From Collinsella aerofaciens (GTDB taxonomy: Bacteria > Actinomycetota > Coriobacteriia > Coriobacteriales > Coriobacteriaceae): a stretch of DNA of 64,000 bases. The translations under genes and the position numbers were made by a program. The stretch is from contig NZ_JAQLDU010000011.1 in assembly GCF_028209625.1 (NCBI RefSeq), forward strand, positions 31,797-95,796. The letters are read 5' to 3'. Positions 43,343 to 52,562 of the stretch are shown piece by piece (positions within the stretch are counted from its first letter, which is position 1; the number at the start of each line of letters is the position of its first letter). Below the pieces are notes generated by a model, which saw only the letters and a program-made list of their open reading frames with translations, was not told the origin of the DNA and made no database searches.

Positions 43343-43535
43343 ACGTTCCTCCATAGGGGTCGTTGTAACCGCTTAAGTATACGGTACCCACACATTTTCA
43401 TGCGAAAAATACCGTCCGTCTGCTACAAAGCGCCGAACATCAACATGCGAGGAGCATCAACCTTACAAAGGCGATATAGTAAGGAAGTTCGTGTCAATCG
43501 GCCTAAACTCGGGGCCGAACAAGGAAAGGGTATGC

Positions 43536-44846
43536 ATGGACGAACTTTTTCACGTCAGTGAGCGCAAGTCCACAATCGGGACCGAACTTCGCGCTGGACT
43601 GACAACATTCCTGGCAATGGCCTACATCATCGCCGTCAACCCCGCGGTGCTCTCGGGCGCCGGCATCGATGCGGGAGCGCTCGCCTGCGCCACCTGCCTG
43701 GGCGCCGGCATCATGACCATCTGCATGGGCATCTTCGCTAACCGCCCGCTCGCCTGTGCGTCGGGCCTCGGCGTCAACGCGATGATCGCCGGCATCACCA
43801 CCACCGTCTGCGGCGGCGACTGGCACGTGGCCATGAGCGTCATCTTCCTCGAGGGCGTCGTCATCCTGCTGCTCGTCCTTTGTGGCCTGCGCGAGGCCAT
43901 CATGGACGCCATCCCCGTGGTCCTGCGCCACGCCATCTCGGTGGGCCTGGGCCTGTTCATCGCCATGATCGGCCTTGCCGACGCCGGCATCATCACCGCC
44001 GGTAACGGCACGCTTGTCGGCCTGGGCGACATCACCTCGCCCACCTTCATCGTCGGCATCATCTCCATCCTGGTGACGGTCGCCCTCGCCTGCCGCAACG
44101 TCCCCGGCTCGCTGCTCATCGGCATCGTCGTAGCCGTCATCGCCGGTATCCCCCTAGGCGTAACCCAGGCTCCGACCGGTATCATCGCCCCGCTCGACTT
44201 CTCGAGCATCGGTGGCCCCATCGCCGACGCCGGCGGCGTGCCCGCCATCGTCAAGGTCCTTACCGACCCCACGCTCCTTGTCATCTCGTTCTCGCTGCTC
44301 ATGAGCGACTTCTTTGACACCATGGGTACCGCGATGGCCGTGGCCAAGCAAGGCGAGTTCCTCACCGACGACGGCAACGTCGAGAACATCAAGGAGATCT
44401 TGGTCGTCGACTCCGCCGCCGCTGCCGTGGGCGGCTTCATGGGCGTCTCCTCCATCACCACCTTCGTCGAGTCCACTTCCGGCGCCGCCGACGGTGGCCG
44501 CACGGGCCTCACCTCCGTCACCACCGGCGTGCTGTTTATCCTCGCCGCGTTCTTCTCCCCCGTCGTCTCCATCGTTTCCAGCGCCGCCACCTGCGGTGCC
44601 CTGGTCTACGTCGGCTACCTCATGATGAGCGAGGCCACCGAGATCGACTGGTTCGATGTCTCCGAGGGTTTCCCGGCGTTTATGATCGCCGCGGGCGTGC
44701 CCTTCACCTACTCCATCTCTGCCGGCATTGGCCTGGGCTTTATCGCCTACGTGATCGTCGCGCTCTTTAAGGGCGAGGCTTCCAAGATCAAGCCGCTCAT
44801 GTGGGTCGCATCCCTTGCCTTCCTCGTCTACTTCTTCGTAGCGTAA
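43536..44846 (+). CDS. NCS2-family purine permease (AzgA/PbuG type)
   Basis: 436 aa, 12 or more hydrophobic segments. AzgA-type signatures: TFLAMAYIIAVNPAVLS, GLGVNAMIAG, SDFFDTMGTAMAVAKQ and the conserved TFVESTSGAADGGRTGLTS. Probably imports adenine, guanine or hypoxanthine. Start: ATG at 43536 after AAGGAAAGGG. The upstream region has no purine riboswitch that I can see. The last 14 codons and the following terminator are repeated at 46863-46974. Confidence 0.92.
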   Translation: MDELFHVSERKSTIGTELRAGLTTFLAMAYIIAVNPAVLSGAGIDAGALACATCLGAGIMTICMGIFANRPLACASGLGVNAMIAGITTTVCGGDWHVAMSVIFLEGVVILLLVLCGLREAIMDAIPVVLRHAISVGLGLFIAMIGLADAGIITAGNGTLVGLGDITSPTFIVGIISILVTVALACRNVPGSLLIGIVVAVIAGIPLGVTQAPTGIIAPLDFSSIGGPIADAGGVPAIVKVLTDPTLLVISFSLLMSDFFDTMGTAMAVAKQGEFLTDDGNVENIKEILVVDSAAAAVGGFMGVSSITTFVESTSGAADGGRTGLTSVTTGVLFILAAFFSPVVSIVSSAATCGALVYVGYLMMSEATEIDWFDVSEGFPAFMIAAGVPFTYSISAGIGLGFIAYVIVALFKGEASKIKPLMWVASLAFLVYFFVA

Positions 44847-44872
44847 GCACAAAGCTGCCAAAGCAAAACACC

Positions 44873-44914
44873 AAAGCGCGGGGTCGCATCGAGCGGCTCC
44901 GCGCTTTTCTTTTA
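44873..44914 (+). terminator. Terminator after purine permease
   Basis: AAAGCGCGGGGTCG ... CGGCTCCGCGCTTTTCTTTT. Confidence 0.85.
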
Positions 44915-45053
44915 AAGCCAGGCACCGCGCGGGCGCGCGATGCATTACTTCCCAAGTTTTGGACATTTTGCCCTCCAAACGGCACTACCGCCGGCTACAT
45001 CCTGCAGATATGCTGGGCGTAATCGCATAGGCCCTATGAGGATGGGAGTAACC

Positions 45054-46841
45054 ATGGCCGCCTTGTTCACGACCCCCAAGCGCAATGACAAAACCTCTGG
45101 AGCCCATTTTATCGAGCCCGACGTGCGCCGTCGCACGTTGCTCGCACACGGCAGCTGGCGCCGCGTGACGCGCCGCATCGTTGTAGGCGCCGTATGCGCG
45201 CTTACGGTAAGCTCGCTGCTCATGCCGAGCGTCTCGCTCGCGGCGGAGTGGGTGGACGTTGGCGGCGTCCGCCACGAAGCGGCCGCGGGGCCCACGGGAG
45301 ACGCCGCCGGCACCTGGAGCTGGGACGGCGCCGACGATATGAAGCTCAACGGCTATGACGGCGGTGCGATCCAGGCTGCGGGCAAGCTCAACATTGCCTA
45401 CGAGGGCAAGAACACCGTGAAAACCGAGCCCGATTACACCGGAGCCGCCATCAAGGCGCAGGATGGCACTAGCCAGAAAGCAGAGTTGAACATAACGAGC
45501 TCGAATAGCACGGATGAGCTCAATGTGACAGCTGAGGCCGATGCAATTAAATCCACAGGCGACCTCTCCATTTCTGGCCCAGGCACTGTGAACACCACAA
45601 GCACTACTTCCGACGGAATTGAGGCAAAGGGCGATCTCTCTATCACGGGCTCGGGCACCGTGAATGCAACGGGCGGTACCGAAGGCATCCAATCCAAGGG
45701 CAAGACCACCATCGATTCCTCTGGCACAGTGATCGCTAAAGGAAGCGAAGGTTACGGCATCGCCGCGGGCAGTGACCTGATCATCAAAGGCGGTGGCAAG
45801 GTAGAAGCAAGCTCGATAGAAGAAGCGGCGATTTGGGCTGACGGCAACATCGACATCTCGGACGGCAGCCAGGTCGAGGCAAGCTCCCAGGGAGATCTTG
45901 CCGTCGACGCTGAGGGTAGTCTCGCGGTCACGAACGCCTCCCTTGACGCAAGCGGTGTTGAATATGGTGTCTATGCCTACAAGGGCGTTACGCTCGATCA
46001 CGCGACCGTGACGGTCCGCACAAGCGCGAGCGGCGGCCAGGCCATCGCCCTCATCACTGACGGGGACGACATCGTCATCAAGAATGGTTCCATCGTGGAC
46101 GCGTTCGCAGAAGGCAAATTCTCGGTTGCAATCTCTACCAGAAACCACCAGCCAAACGTCGCTGGCGGCCACATCTACATCAGCGACTCCGTTGTTAAGG
46201 CTATAGCCCGCTATGTCGAGACCGGTGGCGATGGCCCCGATCACTACAGCAACGACCAAAGCGGCGAGGTCATCCCTGAGCCTAGGGGTCTGAACATCGG
46301 TATCTTCGCCCAGACCTACGAGGGCATCACGCCCGCGAGTATCTCGATCGTCCGCAGCAAGCTCACGGCCGAGGGAGACACGGCGGCAATCTTCGCTCTT
46401 GCCATAAGCGAGGATGGCAAGGCGATCGGCACCATCGAGATCGAAGGCGCTCCCATCCAGACGCCCGCAGGCGGCAAGATCATTAACTATCGCTACGAAG
46501 AAGAGTACGGCCCCAGCATCTCCTACGAGGCAGGTCAAACCATCGGCACGGGCGACGCCACGATCGACTCCCCCTATGACGCCGCTGTCGCCAAGCGCAC
46601 GGTCACCGTGCCTCCCGAGGAGATCAAACCCGAGGAGAAGCCAGGCGAGACCAAGCCCGAGGGTTCCAAGTCCGAGGGCACGAAGACAACCAAGACCGTT
46701 GCAGTTGCAGCCACGGGAGCCAAGACCACCGGCAAGCTCGCGGCAACCGGCGACGCCTCGAGCGCAGCCATCATAGCGACCGCCCTTGTAGGAACGGCCG
46801 CTATCGTCACAGGCGCCCTGGCGAGTCGCAAACGCTCGTAA
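45054..46841 (+). CDS. Wall-anchored beta-helix surface protein 1 (LAATG sorting signal)
   Basis: 595 aa from the ATG at 45054 (GGGAG upstream). An unusually long signal peptide has a basic stretch (SWRRVTRRIV) before the hydrophobic core and ends SVSLAA. The mature part starts EWVDVGG and contains about 350 residues of short beta-helix repeats (GDLSISGPGTVN, GDLSITGSGTVN, TTIDSSGTV, DLIIKGGGKVEASS), as in Cthe_2159-like carbohydrate-binding proteins. A Glu/Lys/Pro-rich spacer is followed by LAATG, a hydrophobic segment and RKRS. LAxTG is the class E sortase motif. Likely binds glycans or mucin at the surface. Tandem paralogue follows. Confidence 0.85.
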   Translation: MAALFTTPKRNDKTSGAHFIEPDVRRRTLLAHGSWRRVTRRIVVGAVCALTVSSLLMPSVSLAAEWVDVGGVRHEAAAGPTGDAAGTWSWDGADDMKLNGYDGGAIQAAGKLNIAYEGKNTVKTEPDYTGAAIKAQDGTSQKAELNITSSNSTDELNVTAEADAIKSTGDLSISGPGTVNTTSTTSDGIEAKGDLSITGSGTVNATGGTEGIQSKGKTTIDSSGTVIAKGSEGYGIAAGSDLIIKGGGKVEASSIEEAAIWADGNIDISDGSQVEASSQGDLAVDAEGSLAVTNASLDASGVEYGVYAYKGVTLDHATVTVRTSASGGQAIALITDGDDIVIKNGSIVDAFAEGKFSVAISTRNHQPNVAGGHIYISDSVVKAIARYVETGGDGPDHYSNDQSGEVIPEPRGLNIGIFAQTYEGITPASISIVRSKLTAEGDTAAIFALAISEDGKAIGTIEIEGAPIQTPAGGKIINYRYEEEYGPSISYEAGQTIGTGDATIDSPYDAAVAKRTVTVPPEEIKPEEKPGETKPEGSKSEGTKTTKTVAVAATGAKTTGKLAATGDASSAAIIATALVGTAAIVTGALASRKRS

Positions 46842-46862
46842 ACACTTTTTCGCACAGGACGG

Positions 46863-46908
46863 GTGGATCGCGGCCCTTGCCTTCCTCGTCTACTTCTTCG
46901 TAGCGTAA
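46863..46908 (+). pseudogene. 3' remnant of the purine permease gene, duplicated
   Basis: Encodes IAALAFLVYFFVA and a stop, matching the last codons of the permease (VASLAFLVYFFVA) ending at 44846. It marks the junction of a tandem duplication with an offset of about 2,062 bases. Confidence 0.85.
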
Positions 46909-46934
46909 GGGCAAGGCTGCAAAAGCTGAACAAT

Positions 46935-46974
46935 AAAGCGCGGAGTCGCCATGCGGCCCCGCGCTTTTCTTTTA
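46935..46974 (+). terminator. Duplicated copy of the permease terminator
   Basis: AAAGCGCGGAGTCG ... CGGCCCCGCGCTTTTCTTTT, nearly identical to 44873-44914. Confidence 0.85.
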
Positions 46975-47112
46975 GCGTCGGTCCCTGCGCCGGCGTGCGG
47001 CCTATTTCTCCCCCATTTTGGCCATTTTGCCCTCCAAACGGCACTACCGCCGGCAACATCCAGCAGATACGCTGAACCTAGCCGTATAGGCCCTATGAGA
47101 ACGGGAGCAACC

Positions 47113-48882
47113 ATGGCAGCCTTGTTCACGACCCCCAAACGCAATGACACTACCGCCGGAACCCATGTTGCCGAACCCGACGTTCGCCGTCGCATAGGAC
47201 TCGCGCACGGCAGCTGGCGCCGCGTGACGCGCCGCATCGTCGCGGGCGCCGTGTGCGCGCTCACGGTGAGCTCGCTGCTCATGCCGAGCGTCTCGATCGC
47301 AGCGGAATGGGTCAAGGTCGGCGGCAACAAGTACAACACCGCGGCGAGCGACGAGGCCGGTACCTGGTCGTGGGACGGCGCCGACGACTTGAAGCTCAAC
47401 AACTATAACGGCGGCGAGATCCAGGCCGCAGGCAAGCTCAACGTGAATTACTCGGGAACCAACATCGTCACTGCCGAATGGATCGAAAGCATCAACGTTT
47501 CTCATGGCACTAACGAGAATGCCGAGCTCAATATCCAAGGCGACGCGGGCAGCACGCTCAGCGTGACATCTACTGAGGACGCTATCCTCTCCACGGGTAA
47601 TATCAACATCGACGGAGCCGGATCCGTCAACGCCACGAGCACTGGGTTTGATGCCATCAATGCCGGGGGTGATCTCGCTATCAAAGGTTCGGGCAACGTC
47701 AACGCCACGGGTGCATCGGATGGCATCAGGGCAAACGGCAATATCACGATTGACGACAGCGGAGCCGTCACCGCCAGGGCTACCGAGGACAAGGGTATTG
47801 GAACCGACAAGAACCTCACCATCAAGGGTGGCGGGACGGTCGAGGCAAGCTCAGCTGATGGTGAGGCCCTTTGGAGCGGCGGCAATATCAACATCTCGGA
47901 CGGCAGCCAGGTCAAGGCAAGCTCCGAGAAAGACGCTGCCGTCGAGGCCAAGGGCAGCCTCGCAGCCACAAACGCCTCCCTCAACGTAAACGGTGTTGAA
48001 TATGGCGTCTATGCCCACAAGGGCATCACCCTCGATCATGCAAACGTGACGGTCCGTGCAGGTAAAGGCAGATACGGTGGCGCCATCGCCCTCTTCACCT
48101 ACCAGGACGACATCGTCGTCAAGAACGGCTCCACCGTGGACGCGTTTGCGGAAGGCGAGGTTTCGGCTGCATTCTCCACCAGAAACGATCGACCCAACGA
48201 GGAGGGTGGCCACATCTACATCAGCGACTCCGTTGTCAAGGCCATAGCCCGCTATGTCGAGAACGGCGACGGCCCCATCCCCTACAGCGAAAACCAAGAT
48301 GGTGAGACGAGCCCCGAGCCCCAAGGCGAGAACATCGGCATCATCGCCCAGACCAGCGAGGGCGTCACACCCGCAGTCATCTCGATCATCCGCAGCAAGG
48401 TAACGGCCGAAGGAGATACAGCGGCAATCTTTGCCCGTGCCATGAGCGCTGACGGCAAGACAATCGGCACCATCAAGATTGAGAACGCCGCCATCCAGAC
48501 GCCCGAAGGCGGCAAGGTCATTGACTATCGCAAGCTCCGTAACGGCATCTACGAGGCAGGCCAAGCCATCGGCACGGGCGACGCTGTGATCGACTCCCCC
48601 TATAACGAAGCTGTCGCCAAGAGCATGGTCATCGCACCTCCCGAGGTAGCCAAGCCGGAAGACCCCAGGCCCGACGAGACCAAGCCCGCGGAGTCCAAGC
48701 AGGACCCCAAGCCCGAGGGCGCAAAGACGACCAAGACCGTTGCGGTTGCAACCACGAAGGCCAAGGCCACCGGCGTGCTCGCGGCAACCGGCGACACCTC
48801 GGGTGCGGCCATCGTGGCAACCGTCCTTGCGGGAACAGCCGCTATCGCCGCAGGCACCATGGCGAGCCGCAAACGCTCGTAG
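47113..48882 (+). CDS. Wall-anchored beta-helix surface protein 2 (LAATG sorting signal)
   Basis: 589 aa, tandem paralogue of the protein at 45054. The signal peptide (SWRRVTRRIVAGAVCALTV), start of the mature protein (EWVKVGG), beta-helix repeats, IYISDSVVKAIARYVE region and LAATGD-hydrophobic-RKRS tail are conserved. The Pro/Lys/Asp-rich spacer and several repeat units differ, suggesting diversification of the binding face. ATG at 47113 after GGGAG. The upstream 130 bases are also duplicated, so both genes probably share the same regulation. Confidence 0.85.
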   Translation: MAALFTTPKRNDTTAGTHVAEPDVRRRIGLAHGSWRRVTRRIVAGAVCALTVSSLLMPSVSIAAEWVKVGGNKYNTAASDEAGTWSWDGADDLKLNNYNGGEIQAAGKLNVNYSGTNIVTAEWIESINVSHGTNENAELNIQGDAGSTLSVTSTEDAILSTGNINIDGAGSVNATSTGFDAINAGGDLAIKGSGNVNATGASDGIRANGNITIDDSGAVTARATEDKGIGTDKNLTIKGGGTVEASSADGEALWSGGNINISDGSQVKASSEKDAAVEAKGSLAATNASLNVNGVEYGVYAHKGITLDHANVTVRAGKGRYGGAIALFTYQDDIVVKNGSTVDAFAEGEVSAAFSTRNDRPNEEGGHIYISDSVVKAIARYVENGDGPIPYSENQDGETSPEPQGENIGIIAQTSEGVTPAVISIIRSKVTAEGDTAAIFARAMSADGKTIGTIKIENAAIQTPEGGKVIDYRKLRNGIYEAGQAIGTGDAVIDSPYNEAVAKSMVIAPPEVAKPEDPRPDETKPAESKQDPKPEGAKTTKTVAVATTKAKATGVLAATGDTSGAAIVATVLAGTAAIAAGTMASRKRS

Positions 48883-48939
48883 ACGCCTCTGCGCACATGG
48901 CAGCTCCCGCGAAGGCCCCGAGTCCCAGCACCGTTTAAC

Positions 48940-48978
48940 AACGCCACCGCCGAGCTCCCCTCCGGCGGTGGCGTTTTC
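48940..48978 (+). terminator. Terminator after surface protein 2
   Basis: AACGCCACCGCCG, loop, CGGCGGTGGCGTT, TTCC. Confidence 0.85.
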
Positions 48979-49089
48979 CATATGCGTCCGCAGGGTATGC
49001 ACGAGATTGTCTTTGGTCTAACCCAACCTGCATGAGCCGGCGTGCGACAATGGGGGCCGTCGATATCACAACACCGAGAGAAGCCTGCC

Positions 49090-49755
49090 TTGGAAGCGCA
49101 TCAGAAGCAGATAACCGTTTATCCAGAGTGTACAGAAGGAGCGCCCGTCATTTACCTCCCCGTGGTTATGGGCGACGGTAATGAAGTCTACGAGCGCTGC
49201 CGAGAGCTCGACTGCCCGCCGTTCACCCTTGTCGCCATTGGAGGGCTCGATTGGAATCACGAGCTGAGCCCCTGGGAATGCGACGGAACTATACGAGATG
49301 CCGAGCCCTTTGGCGGACAGGCTGCTGGTTTTCTTGACGAGTTGTTGAAGCAGATAATCCCAGAGGCCGAATCATCGCTCCCGCAACCGCCCGCCTGGCG
49401 CGGCGTTGCCGGCTACTCCTTGGCGGGTCTTTTTGCACTTTGGGCACTTTGGCAAACAGATGTCTTTGAGCGCGCGGCAAGTGCATCGGGGTCGCTGTGG
49501 TTCCCCGGCTTTATCGACTACGCGCGCGAGCGCACGATGACAGCTACGCCCGACGCCGTCTATCTGTCACTCGGTAAAAAGGAAACCAAGACGCCCAACC
49601 GCATGATGCGGCACGTACTCGACGATACGCGCGCGATGGAAGAGCTGTTTATCGAGCGTGACATTCCAACAATGCTGGAGCTCAACCCCGGCAATCACTT
49701 TGCCCAAACTGACCTGCGCATGGCGCGCGGCATCCACTGGATACTGACGCATTAA
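49090..49755 (+). CDS. Putative esterase (alpha/beta hydrolase, esterase D-like)
   Basis: 221 aa if the TTG at 49090 is used; an in-frame start at 49042 has no better ribosome binding site, so the start is uncertain. Nucleophile motif GYSLAG, preceded by an oxyanion-type block (VAIGGLDWNHELSPW) and a late His in PGNHFAQTD. Pattern fits the esterase D/IroE (enterochelin-type esterase) group. It lies between two terminators, so it is transcribed alone. Confidence 0.75.
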   Translation: MEAHQKQITVYPECTEGAPVIYLPVVMGDGNEVYERCRELDCPPFTLVAIGGLDWNHELSPWECDGTIRDAEPFGGQAAGFLDELLKQIIPEAESSLPQPPAWRGVAGYSLAGLFALWALWQTDVFERAASASGSLWFPGFIDYARERTMTATPDAVYLSLGKKETKTPNRMMRHVLDDTRAMEELFIERDIPTMLELNPGNHFAQTDLRMARGIHWILTH

Positions 49756-49797
49756 AAATGGCGCCCACGCGTACATACGCATGGACGCCATTTTTAA
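49754..49797. terminator. Bidirectional terminator between esterase and uraA
   Basis: AAAAATGGCG and CGCCATTTTT frame an inner imperfect stem (CCACGCG/CGCATGG); shared by the two convergent genes. Confidence 0.8.
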
Positions 49798-49815
49798 TTT
49801 GGCTGAACGCAGCTA

Positions 49816-51150
49816 CTATTCAGCAGTCTCCTCAAGCTCGGAAGTATCGAACTCAAAGTCATTACCTGGCAGGATGGCGTTGAGCACAATGCCCACCAGC
49901 GAGCCCACGGCAAGGCCCGAAAGCGAAATCGTCACGCCGCCCAGCTCCAGCACGATGGCACCGGCGGTACTGTAGGCAATGCCGAGCGAAAGCACGAGCA
50001 CCAGAGCCGCCACCAGCACGTTGCGGTTGTTCTGGAAATCAACCTGGTTCTCGATGAGGTTGCGGACGCCCACGGCACTGATCATGCCGTAGAGCACAAG
50101 CGACACGCCGCCGATAACGCATGCCGGCATGGCGGCGATTACGGCAGCGAACTTGGGGCAGAACGAAAGCACGATGGCGCAGCACGCGGCAATGCGAATC
50201 ACGCGCGGGTCGAACACACGCGTAAGCGCAAGCACGCCGGTGTTCTCGCCATACGTCGTATTGGCAGGAGCGCCAAAGAGCGATGCCAAGATAGTCGCCA
50301 GGCCATCGCCGAGCAGGGTACGGTGCAGGCCGGGATCGGCAATGTAGTTGCGCTCACAAGTCGATCCGATGGCGGAGATATCGCCAATGTGCTCAATCAT
50401 GGTCGCAAAGGCCAGTGGCATGATGGTGATAATGGCCGTCGTGGCAAGACTGCTATCGAACTGCGGTCCAAAGAGCGCAAACACGGTGTTGTCCCACACG
50501 ACGGGCAAGCCAACCCAGGGGGCGGCTGCGACGCCAGAGAAGTCGACCTCGCCCAGCGCGGCCGCAACGGCATAGCTCACCACAACGCCCAGCAAAATCG
50601 GCACGATCTTGACCATGCCGCGCCCCCAAATATTGCAGATGACGATCACGGCCACAGCGACAACGGCAACAAGCCAATTGGTCTGGCAGTTGGCGATAGC
50701 AGAGCTTGCCAAGATCAGGCCGATGGAAATGACGATGGGGCCGGTCACCACCGGCGGGAAGAAGCGCATGACGCGCTTGGCGCCAAATGCGCGGAACAGC
50801 GCTGCCAGCACCGGATAGAGCAGGCCGGCGCATGCAACGCCCAGACAAGCGTAGGGCAAAAGCTCGGTCTCGCCGTTGGGCGCAATGGCGGCATAACCCG
50901 CGATAAAGGCAAACGACGAGCCCAGGAACGCGGGCACCTTACCGCGCGATAGAAAGTGGAACAGCAGCGTGCCGATGCCGGCGAACAGAAGCGTCGTCGA
51001 AACGGAAAGGCCGGTGAGCACGGGCACGAGCACCGTGGCTCCGAACATCGCAAACATGTGTTGCAAACCCAACACAAACATGCGCGGGCGGCCGAGCGAC
51101 GATGCATCGTAAATGGCATCGGTGACGGCGGGCGTCGAGGATTGGGACAT
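49816..51150 (-). CDS. uraA: Uracil permease (NCS2 family)
   Basis: 444 aa, about 14 membrane segments. UraA-type features: LGLQHMFAMFGATVLVPVLTG at the N-terminus, MIEHIGDISAIG (substrate-binding Glu/His), GAPANTTYGENTGV. Proton-coupled uracil import. ATG at 51150 after AAAGGAC. The leader up to 51273 has a TACAAT -10-like element; no PyrR-type structure recognised. Confidence 0.93.
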   Translation of the reverse strand: MSQSSTPAVTDAIYDASSLGRPRMFVLGLQHMFAMFGATVLVPVLTGLSVSTTLLFAGIGTLLFHFLSRGKVPAFLGSSFAFIAGYAAIAPNGETELLPYACLGVACAGLLYPVLAALFRAFGAKRVMRFFPPVVTGPIVISIGLILASSAIANCQTNWLVAVVAVAVIVICNIWGRGMVKIVPILLGVVVSYAVAAALGEVDFSGVAAAPWVGLPVVWDNTVFALFGPQFDSSLATTAIITIMPLAFATMIEHIGDISAIGSTCERNYIADPGLHRTLLGDGLATILASLFGAPANTTYGENTGVLALTRVFDPRVIRIAACCAIVLSFCPKFAAVIAAMPACVIGGVSLVLYGMISAVGVRNLIENQVDFQNNRNVLVAALVLVLSLGIAYSTAGAIVLELGGVTISLSGLAVGSLVGIVLNAILPGNDFEFDTSELEETAE

Positions 51151-51273
51151 GGAAGTCCTTTCACGATGGAAGGGCGATCAGGCATATCGGATAACCTGCC
51201 CGAACGATACGATCCGAACCATTGTACGCGATACGCAACGCCTCGCACGCGCCGCCACCTGCAAACGGTATCA

Positions 51274-52407
51274 TTACTTCCAAACGCGCTCGGCAATGCG
51301 CTTGACCAGAGCGATCTTTGCCCATTGCTCATCCTCGGTCAGCTTGTTGCCAATCTCGCAGCTGGCAAAGCCGCACTGGGGCGACAGGTACAGGTTCTCG
51401 AGCGGCACGTACTTTGCGGCTTCGCGGATGCGCTCGACGATGGCGTCCTCGTTCTCGAGCTCTGCCGCCTTGGTGGTTACCAAGCCCAGCACGACCTTCT
51501 TGCCGGGAGCGACGTACTTGAGCGGCTCAAAGCCGCCGGCGCGCGGCGTGTCGAACTCCAGATAGAACGCATCGACATTCTCATGTGCGAACAGGTACGG
51601 CGCGATGGGATCGTAGCCGCCCTCAAAGGCATAGGTGGAGTGGTAGTTGCCGCGGCACACGTGCGTGTTGACAACCAGATCGTCGGGCTTGCCCTCGATG
51701 GCGGCGTTGTTGAGCGCCACGCCCAGCTCGCTTACCTTTTGCAGGTCGACCGGGCTCATGCCGGTTTTGGCGACAAAATCGGTATCGCAGTAGATGCCCC
51801 AGGTGCAGTCATCAAACTGGATGTTGCGGCAGCCTGCTGCGTACAGGTCGGCGATCACCGTACGATAAGCGGCTGCAATGGCGTCGGCAAGTTCCTCATC
51901 GGTCTTATAGACAGCGCGCAGGCTCTCCTGCTGGCCGTCGCAGCGATCGAGCGTGACCTCAGAGAACGTCTGAATCGGCGCCGGAATGGTCTGGCGTGCG
52001 ACCTGGCCCTCCCCCTCAAGCGCCTTGACGAACTTAAAATGCTCGACGAACGGGTGGTTCTCGCCGCTGATGGGGCCGGTCACCACGGCAGTGTCGGCGG
52101 TAGTCTCCTCATCGTGGAACATATAGCCTGTACGCGAGGTGCGACGCTCGACGCCGTTCAGCCCCCACATAAAATCGAGGTGCCAGTAGCTGCGGCGGTA
52201 TTCGCCATCGGTAATTACCTGTAAGCCGGCTGCCTTCTGCTTGGCCACCAAATCGCAAATGGCCTCATCCTCGACGGCCTTAAGGCCGGCGGCGTCGAGC
52301 GTGCCCGCGGCATAGGCGGCACGTGCATCCTTAACAGCCTGGGGACGAAGAAAGCTGCCGACGATATCGGCGCGAAACGGCGCGTTCGGTTGAATCAAGG
52401 TGCTCAT
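51274..52407 (-). CDS. MetE C-terminal-like methyltransferase (YxjG/YxjH family)
   Basis: 377 aa from the ATG at 52407 (ribosome binding site AAGGGAG). Matches the catalytic C-terminal barrel of cobalamin-independent methionine synthase without its N-terminal half. Zinc ligands are likely in NTHVCRGNYHS (His, Cys) and LSPQCGFAS (Cys), with FDDCTW in the barrel. Such short proteins use methylcobalamin- or folate-related donors to methylate homocysteine or a related thiol. The LysR gene 155 bases upstream in the same direction may regulate it. Confidence 0.85.
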   Translation of the reverse strand: MSTLIQPNAPFRADIVGSFLRPQAVKDARAAYAAGTLDAAGLKAVEDEAICDLVAKQKAAGLQVITDGEYRRSYWHLDFMWGLNGVERRTSRTGYMFHDEETTADTAVVTGPISGENHPFVEHFKFVKALEGEGQVARQTIPAPIQTFSEVTLDRCDGQQESLRAVYKTDEELADAIAAAYRTVIADLYAAGCRNIQFDDCTWGIYCDTDFVAKTGMSPVDLQKVSELGVALNNAAIEGKPDDLVVNTHVCRGNYHSTYAFEGGYDPIAPYLFAHENVDAFYLEFDTPRAGGFEPLKYVAPGKKVVLGLVTTKAAELENEDAIVERIREAAKYVPLENLYLSPQCGFASCEIGNKLTEDEQWAKIALVKRIAERVWK

Positions 52408-52447
52408 AGATATCTCCCTTTGCATTGGTTGCTTTACTGGGACAGAG

Positions 52448-52519
52448 TATGAGCGCTCATATGGCTATCGTAAAATATACGTATATAACAGTTTGATATA
52501 GATGCTTCCTATATCAAAC
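52448..52519. promoter_or_regulatory. Two perfect palindromes upstream of the MetE-like gene
   Basis: TATGAGCGCTCATA (52448-52461) and GTTTGATATAG-N7-CTATATCAAAC (52491-52519). They lie between the LysR gene and the MetE-like gene; the second is also placed to act as a LysR box or as a hairpin after the LysR gene. Confidence 0.5.
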
Positions 52520-52562
52520 GAGACTGCCGCAAAGAGATTTGACCCGTGCAGAACGCAGCAAT

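Noticed and set aside
43381-43535. Purine riboswitch upstream of the purine permease
   Set aside because: No TATA..., CTACC and GGTT-type conserved core is visible; only a small CGGCC/GGCCG stem.
44154-44978. Long minus-strand frame over the purine permease
   Set aside because: Antisense, low-complexity Gly/Asp/Glu composition, no start signals.
50956-52224. 422-codon plus-strand frame opposite uraA and the MetE-like gene
   Set aside because: Spans two real minus-strand genes and a promoter region; shadow frame.
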